Origin: Sphingomonas sp.
Lineage (GTDB): Bacteria > Pseudomonadota > Alphaproteobacteria > Sphingomonadales > Sphingomonadaceae
Length of the DNA stretch: 64,000 nucleotides
Assembly: GCA_021732445.1 (NCBI GenBank)
Contig: JAKFUZ010000034.1
Location: 1 to 64,000 of the forward strand
Direction: 5' to 3'
Translations under genes and position numbers: made by a program
The notes under the pieces: generated by a model
The model's input: only the letters and a program-made list of their open reading frames with translations
Databases searched by the model: none
Told to the model about the DNA's origin: nothing
Part shown: in pieces, positions 1 to 8,313 of the stretch
Numbering within the stretch: the stretch's first letter is position 1
How the letters are laid out: every line of letters begins with the position of its first letter

Positions 1-128
1 TGTTCGGCAAACTCAAGCAACAGCGCCGTATCGCCACCCGCTACGACAAGACCGCCCTCTCCTTCGAAAGCTTCCTCAATCTCGCTGCCACACGCCTATG
101 GCTAAAGTCTTTTGTCAACACGGCCTAA
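1..128 (+). mobile_element. IS5-family transposase, C-terminal end only (IS cut by window edge)
   Basis: Reading from base 3, the frame encodes a peptide with RRIATRYDKTA and SFLNLAATRLW and ends at a TAA at 126-128. This is the characteristic C-terminus of IS5-type (IS427/IS1031-like) DDE transposases. The last codons, around TTTGTCAACACGGCC, probably also form the right terminal inverted repeat, as is usual when the stop sits at the element edge. The rest of the element lies left of the window. The IS has landed in a metal-efflux gene whose 3' part follows directly. The family call rests on motif recognition; exact ends and target duplication cannot be defined without the left side. Confidence 0.8.
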
Positions 129-495
129 GCTCAATTGGATTGACCCCATCGTCGCCATCGCCATTGGCCTTTGGGTGCTGCCCCGCACATGGACTCTGTT
201 GCGCGACACCACCCATATCCTGCTGCAAGGCGTGCCGCGCGGGTTTAACCTGGCCGCTATCCGTGCAGCTATGATCGAGGTGGAGGGCGTAACCCAAGTC
301 CACGACCTTCATCTTTGGTCTGTTGCGGGTGACGATGCCAGTCTGACCGCTCATGTGGCCGTTGGCGACAATGATAACGCCGAAACTATCCGGCGCGCTG
401 TGGTCGAAATGCTCGAAAGCAGATTCGATATACACCACGCCACGATCCAGACCGAAACCGAACCGTGCGGCGATGAGGAGAGCCTGCATAGTTGA
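129..495 (+). pseudogene. CDF-family cation efflux protein (CzcD-like), 3' fragment truncated by the IS
   Basis: This fragment encodes about 120 residues matching the end of cation diffusion facilitator exporters. It has the last membrane helix (LNWIDPIVAIAIGLWVLP) and then the cytoplasmic dimerisation domain with VEGVTQVHDLHLWSV, the conserved metal-binding region. CDF proteins move Zn2+, Co2+ or Cd2+ out of the cytoplasm in exchange for protons. The N-terminal five helices, with the transport-site residues, are missing because the IS5 end abuts at base 128. The ORF track starts it at a TTG at 112 inside the IS, which would give a fusion peptide unlikely to transport. I regard it as inactive here. 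The neighbouring MFS gene suggests a former metal-resistance unit. Confidence 0.8.
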
Positions 496-573
496 GCATC
501 GCAACGACAATCTGTCATTAAATTAGATAAATAACAATATGTTGTAGCCTACACTTCAATCAGAACCGAAACT

Positions 574-1908
574 ATGATGTCATCCATTCTCGCCAACCGC
601 ACCTACCGCCATCTTTTGTCGGCCCAGATCATTGCATTGGTCGGAACCGGGCTGGCCACGGTCGCGCTAGGCCTGCTGGCCTATGACATAGCGGGTGCGG
701 ATGCGGGTGCCGTCCTCGGCACGGCGCTGGCAATCAAGATGATCGCTTATATCGGTATCGGTCCCATTGTCGGTGCCTATGCCGATCGCCTGCCTCGCCG
801 CGCGTTTCTGGTCGCGATGGATATGATCCGCGCCGGGGTTGCCCTGCTACTGCCCTTTGTCGATCAAATCTGGCAGGTCTATGTGCTAATCTTCGCCCTG
901 CAATCCGCCTCTGCTGCCTTCACCCCGACTTTTCAGGCAACAATCCCCGACATCCTTCCAGACGAGGCGGACTATACGCGCGCTCTGTCACTTTCTCGCC
1001 TCGCCTATGATCTCGAAAGCCTGCTCAGCCCGATGCTGGCGGCGGCCTTGCTCAGTGTGATCAGCTTCCACTGGCTGTTCGGCGGCACCGCCATAGGCTT
1101 TATCGGCTCCGCGCTTATGGTGTTGTCGGTGACGCTGCCGCGTTCGCCCGCCAAACCCCGCGAAGGGGGCATTTACACGCGCACCACGCGCGGGTTGCGA
1201 ATATACCTCAAGACCCCTCGTTTACGCGGCTTACTCGCGGTCAATCTTGCAGCGGCGGCGGCAAGCGCGATGGTCATCGTCAACACCGTCGTGATCGTGC
1301 GCGACACGTTCGGCTTTGGGCAACGCGAAGTGGCCCTGACGCTCGCAGCCTATGGCGGCGGCTCGATGCTCGCCGCGCTGGCCTTGCCGCGCCTCCTAGA
1401 CCGGATCGAAGGCCGCACTGTGATGCTCGGCGGCGCTGCGGTGCTGACAGCGGCCCTCGCTGCGCTAGGACTAGCGTCTGGAGGCATGACGGCAACATTC
1501 TGGCCCGTCCTGCTCTCAGGCTGGTTCTTGATGGGAATGGCCTATGCGGCAGCTCTTACGCCATCGGGGCTATTGCTCCGACGCTCGGCACAAGCGGAAG
1601 ATCGGCCTGCCGTTTTCGCAGCGCAATTCGCGCTTAGTCATGCTTGCTGGTTGATTGCCTATCCGCTCGCTGGACAGGTCGGCGCGCAGTTTGGTCAACA
1701 GATGGCGTTATTCGTCCTGGCCGCCCTTGCAACCTTTGGTGTCGTTGCCGCCCTTTGGCTGTGGCCTGCGCGAGACCCAAAGGTCATTGAGCATGAACAT
1801 CCTGACCTACCCGAGAATCATCCGCACAGGCTGGAACACGCAAAGTCGCAAGCTGGCCATGCACATGACTACTTGATCGACGATCTGCACGCCAACTGGC
1901 CACGCTGA
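574..1908 (+). CDS. MFS transporter with His-rich C-terminal tail, probable metal efflux
   Basis: This 444-residue protein has about 12 predicted membrane helices and a major facilitator signature between helices 2 and 3 (GAYADRLPRR, about residues 68-77). After the last helix comes a hydrophilic tail rich in His and acidic residues (HEHPDLPENHPHRLEH and later GHAHD). Such tails are known from NreB-like nickel exporters and other metal MFS pumps, and the truncated CDF gene 78 bases upstream supports a metal role. The substrate is not proven. ATG at 574 is followed by a second ATG at 577; neither has a strong ribosome site. The reading frame is intact, so this is probably still functional although its neighbour is broken. 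Confidence 0.75.
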   Translation: MMSSILANRTYRHLLSAQIIALVGTGLATVALGLLAYDIAGADAGAVLGTALAIKMIAYIGIGPIVGAYADRLPRRAFLVAMDMIRAGVALLLPFVDQIWQVYVLIFALQSASAAFTPTFQATIPDILPDEADYTRALSLSRLAYDLESLLSPMLAAALLSVISFHWLFGGTAIGFIGSALMVLSVTLPRSPAKPREGGIYTRTTRGLRIYLKTPRLRGLLAVNLAAAAASAMVIVNTVVIVRDTFGFGQREVALTLAAYGGGSMLAALALPRLLDRIEGRTVMLGGAAVLTAALAALGLASGGMTATFWPVLLSGWFLMGMAYAAALTPSGLLLRRSAQAEDRPAVFAAQFALSHACWLIAYPLAGQVGAQFGQQMALFVLAALATFGVVAALWLWPARDPKVIEHEHPDLPENHPHRLEHAKSQAGHAHDYLIDDLHANWPR

Positions 1909-2029
1909 TTCTGGGGAATTTCCCGACGCTGCATTTCGACGGAACCGAAAAAAATCTACACAGTTCCTGCACAGGTCGAAAATGGTCTATTTTTTTCAAT
2001 AAAAACAACGACTTATCAGTCGCCGATAT

Positions 2030-2108
<79 letters not shown>

Positions 2109-2184
2109 ACGTTTGACGCCCCTAGGGGTTGCGGACCCCTGCCGTCAATGACCCAGTGCCAAAACACCCTGGCGCCAGGAGGTT

Positions 2185-2259
2185 TGGTGGGCCCGGCAGG
2201 ACTCGAACCCGCAACCTGGCCGTTATGAGCAGCTGGCTCTACCATTGAGCTACAGGCCC
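2185..2259 (-). tRNA. tRNA with CAT anticodon (elongator Met or Ile2)
   Basis: The minus strand folds as a 75-nt tRNA with encoded CCA, acceptor stem GGGCCTG/CGGGCCC, D arm GCTCAATGGTAGAGC and anticodon loop CTCATAA (CAT). Anticodon CAT is read as Met, or as Ile when lysidine-modified. The alphaproteobacterial Ile2 tRNA has a similar acceptor stem, so I lean to Ile2 but cannot separate the two by eye. The anticodon stem has one mismatch at its outer pair, and the D loop is one base shorter than usual. Confidence 0.88.
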
Positions 2260-2332
2260 CACCGTGGCGAGCGCGTTAGCGGACGGCGCCCCGTTATGGC
2301 AAGCGCGACCGTGGGCGGCGGGACCGCTGCGG

Positions 2333-3370
2333 CTATGCAGCCCTCGCCGCCCCCGCTGCCAGCACCTCGTCGAGCGACGCTGCAGCAACGCCCAGCCGCG
2401 CAAGCAGCGCCAGCACCGTGTCCCACCAGCGCCAGAACGCCGCAAGGTCAGCCGCGTCGCGCACATAAGGGGTGTGGCCTGGCACCAGCGAAGGTGAGTG
2501 AAAGGAAAAGTTCAGCAGGCGCACGCCCTGCCCCACCGCGATGCGCACCGCCTCGACGACATCTGCTATCGGCATCTGTTCCGGCGTGAGCGCCACCCGA
2601 GACATCATCCCGCTCCGCGCTGCCACGCCCAGTGCGCGCGGCAGGCGTGCCAGAGCGCCATAAAGCCCCTGCCCACCACCTCGCGCCATGCCTGTAAAGA
2701 CCGTCGTCAGCGGCAGTTCAACCAGCGCCTTGCCGGGGCCGAAGCGATAGGCCGCATTGCCCACCGCGCGAAAATCCGGCCCGCCACTCACCGAATAATC
2801 ATAAGCCGAGCGCACCGAGCTATCGAGGGCATAACCCTGTTCAACCAGCAGCTTTGCGGTGTTCAGCCCAATCCCATAGCGGCCGGCGCGATAAATTCGC
2901 GGATGGCGCCCGAATGCCGCGATGATGGCGCCCGTCAACGCCGCCAGCTTTGCCCGCTCCAGCCTTTCCTCCAAATTACCCGGAAAGCTGTTGAAATCGC
3001 ACAAATCCTCGTCAAATGGCGGATTTACCCACGGGTGCAATTGTGCGCCAACCGCCGAACGGCCGTCCGCCAGCGCCCCGTGCAGATGGGCAACCGCCGC
3101 TGGATCGCTGACGATTGGATGATCGACGAGAAAGGTAAGCGGCGCACCGCCATCCGCAAAGCGGCGGTGCGCATCGGGAATCGCGGCCGCAGCCGTTGTC
3201 GCGCGTGCCTCGCGACGAAAAGGGCCTCGCCAGTCAAACTCCTCTTCGGTGTCGACAAATACCATGAAGCGGGTGCCGAATGTGCCCGGCCAGGCTACCA
3301 GATCGGACACATCAGGGCACGGCGCGCGATAGGGCAGCCCCGCCGGCGGCGGCGATCCATCGTTGCCCAC
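2333..3370 (-). CDS. polysaccharide deacetylase-family protein (NodB-homology type)
   Basis: The protein carries the metal-dependent deacetylase core: FMVFVDTEEEFDW near the start (the D-T/D-E metal motif), LTFLVDHPIV, HPWVNPPF (motif 2 region) and YRAGRYGIG (motif 3), then LNFSFHSPSL near the C-terminus. Such enzymes remove N- or O-acetyl groups from cell-surface polysaccharide; several sphingomonad homologues sit beside histidine kinases. The longest ORF starts at 3436, but that overlaps the upstream kinase by over 60 bases. The GTG at 3370, only a few bases past the kinase stop, makes a compact 345-residue protein and was chosen. Translational coupling to the kinase is likely. Substrate unknown. 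Confidence 0.75.
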   Translation of the reverse strand: MGNDGSPPPAGLPYRAPCPDVSDLVAWPGTFGTRFMVFVDTEEEFDWRGPFRREARATTAAAAIPDAHRRFADGGAPLTFLVDHPIVSDPAAVAHLHGALADGRSAVGAQLHPWVNPPFDEDLCDFNSFPGNLEERLERAKLAALTGAIIAAFGRHPRIYRAGRYGIGLNTAKLLVEQGYALDSSVRSAYDYSVSGGPDFRAVGNAAYRFGPGKALVELPLTTVFTGMARGGGQGLYGALARLPRALGVAARSGMMSRVALTPEQMPIADVVEAVRIAVGQGVRLLNFSFHSPSLVPGHTPYVRDAADLAAFWRWWDTVLALLARLGVAAASLDEVLAAGAARAA

Positions 3371-3372
3371 GA

Positions 3373-5199
3373 TCAACTGGTCGACGCCTGATCCACCGCA
3401 AGAGTGAAGGCGGCGGGCAGCCGCAAAGTCAAGCATTGGCTTTCAAAGCTCAGGCTGCCACCGAGTTCTGCGGCAAGGTTGCGCGCCAACCGAAGCGCAA
3501 AACCGGTACCGAGCAAGGGCACCCCAGGGGGCGCATCGTCGCCATCGGCATCAATCGCGAACAACGCATCGCTCGACAGGCCAAGCAGCGCGGCCGGGCG
3601 GCTGATGCGGAGGACAACCAATTCACCCCCCTCGCCCTCACCACCGACGCTCACCAGAACGACGTCACCCCGCGTGCTCGCGGCGACCACGGCGCCGACA
3701 AGTCGCCCAACCAGCCGCTCGGTTGCCCGGTCGTCGCCGTGCGCGGCGATGTCACTCGTCGCAACTGCAACCGCCAGCGCCGATCCGCGCACCGTGACGA
3801 GCGCGGCAAGATCGGCCGCCACGCGCTGGAGGAGCGGCTGCATCGGCACCGTCATTGGCCGCAGCTCCAGCGCCCCGGCCTCAATGCGCGCCGCTGTATC
3901 AATATCGTCGATCGCCCCAAGCAGCGCGCGGGACTGCGCACCGATCGTGCCGGCATAGTCGCGGTACACGCCCGGCACTGGCCCAAGCACCTGCGCGTCG
4001 ATCATCTCCGCAAAGCCGACAATCGCGGTGGCGGGTGTGCGCAGTTCGTGCACCAGCTGGCGCAGCGAATCCGCCGCCAATGGCAGCGGGCGCCTCACCG
4101 GCTCGGCCTGTTCATCGGGCCGGGGGCGTCGCGCCTGGCCGCAATAGCCCATGAACCGGCCGCTCGCTGGATCAAAAACCGGCACCGCCGACAACCGCCA
4201 CGCGCCGGCCGCGGCGACACTGCCCTCAAGGACCAGCCGGGCATCGCTCATCCGGGCGCGGCGGCGAAAAGCGCCACTGGCGGCCCCGTCCACCTGCGCC
4301 GCACCGGGACCAGCCCCCGCCGCGCCGCTTATCGAAACCCCAATCACGGCTTCGCGTGCGATGCCCGATACCCAGCGGATGGTGCCGGTCATATCGGTTT
4401 CGAAGCGAAAACCCTGCGCTTCCGCGTCAATCGACGCGTTGCCGGCATCGACAGGACCGCCATCGACAGGGCCGCCATCGGCTGGACCGGCTTCCTCGCG
4501 CTGGCGCTGGAATGCATCAATCCGCGCGACAATATCGGCGATTTCGAACGGGCCGTGCAGCGGCGAATCCGGCGCCGTCGGCATCGTTGGCGGCGACGGC
4601 GCGCGCGCGGCGGCCTGCGCGCGAAACGCGTTTGCTACGACCGGCAAGCCCATGGCAACGCGCGCAAGCGGCACAAATCCGTCGTCATCACGGTCCAGCG
4701 GGTCGCGCCGTAACGCGTCGCCTGCGCCCGGCGCCGGCACGGCCGGCTGCGATGCGGCATCAACCGGCGCGGACGACGACAGCACGAAATCCACGCTGCC
4801 ATAAACACCGAGCGCCTGGCGGACCGGCGCAGGCAAATCTCGCCGGTGGCGCAGCACCCCACGCCCGGCCGGCGCCAGAAAAGGCAACAGCGCAATCCAC
4901 GCGTCGGCGCCAAGGCTTGCATGCCGCAACACCGGCGCGGCAACGGCCGGCGCATCCTCGGCAAACAACGCCACAAGCGGCGCCGGAGGCGTCGTTGCGG
5001 CCAGCGCGCGCGCACTCGCCGCGCGCACCGCCTGCGGAACCTGGGTTCTCAGCGCGCGCAGGCGATATAACAGCCCCTCGGTGACCGGCACCCTGCCCTG
5101 GCCCGCCAGATCAACAAGCTGCCGCCACATCGACTGCGCGCCGAGGCTGGTCGCCATTTCAGCCGCCAGAACCGTTGTAATACTATCGTCGAAGCGCAA
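3373..5199 (-). CDS. PAS-domain sensor histidine kinase with degenerate ATPase domain
   Basis: A 608-residue cytoplasmic-looking protein. Residues 1-150 are alpha-helical without membrane segments. A PAS-like region near 250-340 contains ETDMTGTIRWVSG. A HisKA dimerisation domain has the H-box LVHELRTPATAIVGF with the phospho-acceptor at His384. The C-terminal ATP-binding region keeps a G2-like GTGFALRLARNLAAELGG, but the N-box position reads ERLVGRLVGAVVAAS with no clear Asn, and no DxGxG box is evident. It may be a weak kinase or a phosphatase-only partner. It is in one operon with the downstream deacetylase. No response regulator gene is adjacent. An in-frame ATG a few residues in (MATSLG) is a possible alternative start. 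Confidence 0.75.
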   Translation of the reverse strand: MRFDDSITTVLAAEMATSLGAQSMWRQLVDLAGQGRVPVTEGLLYRLRALRTQVPQAVRAASARALAATTPPAPLVALFAEDAPAVAAPVLRHASLGADAWIALLPFLAPAGRGVLRHRRDLPAPVRQALGVYGSVDFVLSSSAPVDAASQPAVPAPGAGDALRRDPLDRDDDGFVPLARVAMGLPVVANAFRAQAAARAPSPPTMPTAPDSPLHGPFEIADIVARIDAFQRQREEAGPADGGPVDGGPVDAGNASIDAEAQGFRFETDMTGTIRWVSGIAREAVIGVSISGAAGAGPGAAQVDGAASGAFRRRARMSDARLVLEGSVAAAGAWRLSAVPVFDPASGRFMGYCGQARRPRPDEQAEPVRRPLPLAADSLRQLVHELRTPATAIVGFAEMIDAQVLGPVPGVYRDYAGTIGAQSRALLGAIDDIDTAARIEAGALELRPMTVPMQPLLQRVAADLAALVTVRGSALAVAVATSDIAAHGDDRATERLVGRLVGAVVAASTRGDVVLVSVGGEGEGGELVVLRISRPAALLGLSSDALFAIDADGDDAPPGVPLLGTGFALRLARNLAAELGGSLSFESQCLTLRLPAAFTLAVDQASTS

Positions 5200-5384
5200 G
5201 GCGGCAGCGTCCCATCACCGCGCACCGAGCGGCGCGGTAACGATTGCTTAACGAACGCGCTGAGCATTCGGAATAGCCGATTTTGGCACGTCGCAATGTG
5301 GGACAATTGCGTTGTTTCGTAATTTTATTATAGACTTTTGCCGTCAACAGCCTCAAAAAATCACGAAAAGGGGAGCGGTTCGCA
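5200..5384. promoter_or_regulatory. divergent intergenic region between histidine kinase and Lrp/AsnC regulator
   Basis: These 185 bases separate two divergent genes. The middle (about 5270-5350) is markedly A/T-rich compared with the surroundings (AATTTTATTATAGAC), as expected for promoter DNA. I could not assign confident -35/-10 pairs. Lrp/AsnC regulators commonly control the adjacent divergent gene and themselves, so an operator here is plausible but not visible as a clear palindrome. A ribosome site (AAAGGGGAG) precedes the ATG at 5385. Confidence 0.4.
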
Positions 5385-5855
5385 ATGCCATTGGACAGGA
5401 TTGACCGCCAGATACTCGAATTGCTGCAAAATGACGGGCGGATGACCAATGTCGAGCTTGCCGAGCGAGTCGGGTTGACGGCACCGCCCTGTCTGCGCCG
5501 GGTTCGCGCGCTTGAGGAGCAAGGCGCCATCCGCGGCTATCATGCCGAACTGGACCCCGCGACACTAGGCTACCCCATCACTGTCTTTGCGCTCGTTTCA
5601 CTGCGCAGCCAGGCCGAAGCGGACCTGGCAGCGTTTGAGCATCATGTCGCGAAAATACCCGAAATCCGCGAATGCCACATGCTGAACGGGGAAATAGACT
5701 TCATCCTCAAAATCGTCGCCATCGACCTCAAGGCGTTTCAGGAAATATTGACGACACATTTGACGCCGGCACCCAATGTCGCCAGCGTCAAAACATCGCT
5801 GACGATCCGCACCGCAAAATCGGTGCCCGGCATCCCCGTGCCACAAGGCGACTGA
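5385..5855 (+). CDS. Lrp/AsnC-family transcriptional regulator
   Basis: A 156-residue protein of the usual Lrp size. The N-terminal winged helix-turn-helix (LDRIDRQILELLQNDGRMTNVELAERVGL) is followed by the signature PPCLRRVRALEEQGAIRGY, then the ligand-binding RAM/AsnC domain with ALVSLRSQ and ECHMLNGEIDFILKIVA. These proteins form dimers to octamers and sense amino acids such as leucine or branched-chain metabolites. A good ribosome site (AAAGGGGAG) sits 8 bases before the ATG. The divergent neighbour is a histidine kinase gene; the actual regulon cannot be told from the sequence. Confidence 0.93.
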   Translation: MPLDRIDRQILELLQNDGRMTNVELAERVGLTAPPCLRRVRALEEQGAIRGYHAELDPATLGYPITVFALVSLRSQAEADLAAFEHHVAKIPEIRECHMLNGEIDFILKIVAIDLKAFQEILTTHLTPAPNVASVKTSLTIRTAKSVPGIPVPQGD

Positions 5856-5939
5856 GGCCACCGAGCGAGACCTGCGCAGAGCACTGCGGAGAATGCCCGG
5901 TGTCCAAACACCCGACGCCCGGGCGCGCCAGCCCTGCGC

Positions 5940-7262
5940 TTAGCCAGCCGGCGTGGCCGGGGCCCGGCTTTCCGACCAGACCGACCAGAAAGACGCGATT
6001 TCAGATCGCGGCGCTGCCGTCACCTTGGCAAAGCTTGCCTTGGCCGCTGCCTTGTCGCCGGCAAGCGCCTGGGCGATCCCGATATGCGTGTTCACCTCAT
6101 CAGGCTTGGTGACGCCCTTGGCCAGCGCCACCGTATATAGCTCAATGGCCTTGGCGAAATTGCTCGACCCGAGATAAGCATCGCCCGTTTGCGCGGCGAG
6201 TTCGCCATTCTTGGAGGCGGCTGCCTGTTTTTCGAGGGAGGTGAACGATTCGGCGGCGGCCGCCTTGGCTGAATCGGCGAACAATTGGTTGGCCGATGCG
6301 CTGGTCGCCGGAATTTTGCCCGACGCGCGCCCTTCTTTGATGAGCGCTACCGCTTCGTTGGGCAGCCCGATGTCATAGGCCGATTGCGCATATTCAGAAA
6401 AATCGGCCTGATCGGCGAGCGCATTTGCCGCCCGCAACAGCCGGAACAGGTCAACCCGCTGGCGCTTGTCGAGCCGCGACGCTGTCGTGCCCTCAAAGCC
6501 ATAGGTGATGATAACGTCACGCCAGTTCTTGGCAGTCGGATAGGCGACCGCCAGATATTGCAGCCATTCAATGACCTGGGGGCGCAGTTTTGCGCCATTC
6601 AGCTTGGCGATGCCATAGCGATACCAGCTTTCAGGCGCCTTGCGGCCAGCGGCTTCTTCAGCGGTGATGAGCTTCTTGAGCTCGCCGGCGCCGCCCGCCA
6701 CATCACCACTGTCGATCATCGCCTTGACAATCGACAGGCCAAGATCGGCGGCCTGAAAGCCGAGGTCGCGCGCCTGAAGATAGAACGCCAGCGCTTCCTT
6801 GGGCTTGCCCGAATCCTGCTCGATCTTGCCGCGCAGATTGACAAACCGCGCAACATCGGCGCGCGGCGTCTTGGGGTTGGCGATGAGCGCATCGAGCGGC
6901 GCTGCCAGAACCCGTTCCCCCCGCGCAAACGCCGCCGGGTCGCCAGCGGCGCTCGCGGTCAGCTTCTGGCTTTCAAACTGCAGGCGCAGCGATTTTGCGA
7001 AATAATTCTCGTCGTCGGTCTTCGCCGCAGCTTCCACCGCAACAATTGCCGGTTCGGCCGCTGCCAGATCCTTGGCCTGCAACGCCGCCTGCGCCTTGAT
7101 AGCCGGCGCGCGCACTTCGTTAGACAATTTGATCGCGGGCGCCGCATTGGCGGCCGGCGTGTCCTTGCCCTTTTTCTGGGCATCGGCCGGCACCGCCACT
7201 GCCAGGCCGCTGACACTTGCCATCAACACCGCCAGCCGTGCCGCATTATAGAAACCGATCAT
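5940..7262 (-). CDS. exported tetratricopeptide-like repeat protein
   Basis: About 440 residues with a signal peptide (NAARLAVLMASVSGLAVAVPADA, cleavage after ADA). The mature part is Ala/Lys-rich alpha-helical hairpins resembling TPRs, most recognisably ALAFYLQARDLGF and FAKAIELYTVALAKG. Sphingomonad genomes commonly carry such periplasmic repeat proteins without assigned function; they probably scaffold protein interactions. No enzymatic motif is seen. The ATG at 7262 has a properly spaced GGAG, while the ATG at 7268 sits too close to it, so the shorter start was chosen. It is convergent with the Lrp gene, and the 84-base gap contains small GC-rich inverted repeats but no T-run. Confidence 0.6.
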   Translation of the reverse strand: MIGFYNAARLAVLMASVSGLAVAVPADAQKKGKDTPAANAAPAIKLSNEVRAPAIKAQAALQAKDLAAAEPAIVAVEAAAKTDDENYFAKSLRLQFESQKLTASAAGDPAAFARGERVLAAPLDALIANPKTPRADVARFVNLRGKIEQDSGKPKEALAFYLQARDLGFQAADLGLSIVKAMIDSGDVAGGAGELKKLITAEEAAGRKAPESWYRYGIAKLNGAKLRPQVIEWLQYLAVAYPTAKNWRDVIITYGFEGTTASRLDKRQRVDLFRLLRAANALADQADFSEYAQSAYDIGLPNEAVALIKEGRASGKIPATSASANQLFADSAKAAAAESFTSLEKQAAASKNGELAAQTGDAYLGSSNFAKAIELYTVALAKGVTKPDEVNTHIGIAQALAGDKAAAKASFAKVTAAPRSEIASFWSVWSESRAPATPAG

Positions 7263-7492
7263 CGCCATACTCCCTCAAGCGGACCCTAAGGCCCGATCCG
7301 ATAGCTCGCCATACCGGCCCCAACCCCTGCGTTCAAGCGCCGGGCGCAACTGCCGTGCCCACCGGGCAAAACCCCCCTGACAAACAGGCACTGAACCGCG
7401 TTTGAATGAGACGGCCAGATCGTGCGCGCGTTTTTGACGCCATGAACTCAACCGACTAACAGCGGGCGGATGACCGCCGCGCTAGCCAGCTC

Positions 7493-8197
7493 ATGACCGT
7501 GTCAGCCTCCGCCGTCATCATCGGCGCCTCGGGCGGAATCGGTGGCGCGCTTGCCGATGCGATTGCCGAAGAGGGCGCCTTTGCCCGCGTCCACCGCTTT
7601 GCCCGCTCGGCCCCAGGTGGCGCGCGGCTTGATCTGCTGAACGAACACAGCATCGTCGAGGCCGCGGCCCAGGTTGCAGCAAGCGGCGCGCCAACGCTGG
7701 TGGTCGTCGCGACGGGGATTTTGCACGACACCACGCACGGGCCCGAAAAGGCGCTGCGAGAGCTTGATCCGGCGTGGCTGGCAAAGGTCTATGCGACAAA
7801 CGCCATTGGCCCCGCGCTGGTTGCCAAGCATTTTCTGCCAATCATGCCGCGCGCGGGCCGCACCGTTTTTGCCGCGCTGTCCGCACGGGTTGGCAGCATT
7901 TCTGACAACCGGCTGGGCGGGTGGCTGGGCTATCGGGCTTCCAAGGCGGCGCTCAACATGATGCTGCGAACGATCGCCATCGAAGAGCGACGGCGGAACC
8001 CTTCATCAATCATTATCGGCCTGCACCCGGGCACCGTCGACACCGCCTTGTCGCGACCATTTCAGGGGAACGTCGCGCCAGGGCAGCTTTTTGATGCAGC
8101 GCGGGCAGCCGTGCAGTTGCTCGACGTGCTCGATGGCCTGCGCCCGCCCGACAGCGGCAAGATATTCGGGTGGGATGGCGCAGAAATACTACCGTAA
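7493..8197 (+). CDS. short-chain dehydrogenase/reductase (CsgA-like SDR)
   Basis: A 234-residue classical SDR. Near the N-terminus is the dinucleotide motif GASGGIGGALA. Later come VVVATGILHD (corresponding to the NNAG region), NAIGP, the Ser of the active site in FAALSARVGS, and the catalytic YRASKAALN. The sequence resembles cell-to-cell-signalling CsgA-type SDRs with the GLHPGTVDT segment after the active site. Substrate unknown; NAD(P)H-dependent carbonyl reduction is the family role. It is monocistronic, upstream of gyrA with a 116-base gap. Confidence 0.85.
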   Translation: MTVSASAVIIGASGGIGGALADAIAEEGAFARVHRFARSAPGGARLDLLNEHSIVEAAAQVAASGAPTLVVVATGILHDTTHGPEKALRELDPAWLAKVYATNAIGPALVAKHFLPIMPRAGRTVFAALSARVGSISDNRLGGWLGYRASKAALNMMLRTIAIEERRRNPSSIIIGLHPGTVDTALSRPFQGNVAPGQLFDAARAAVQLLDVLDGLRPPDSGKIFGWDGAEILP

Positions 8198-8313
8198 AGC
8201 TACAGCATGACCACGCCGCTATGGCGCGCTTTGCCCGCACGCGGGGTAGCGTTGACGGTGGTGATCGGCTAGATGGGTAACCATCCTGTCACAATGCCGA
8301 AAGCACCCAGAAA

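Noticed and set aside
3280-4713. 477-aa plus-strand ORF opposite the histidine kinase
   Set aside because: Arg/Pro-rich translation with no motifs; it is the antisense of a high-GC gene that has clear HisKA and PAS signals.
8198-8313. Promoter boxes for gyrA in the 116-base upstream gap
   Set aside because: A TTGACG occurs near 8250 but no -10 at correct spacing; not reported as a feature.
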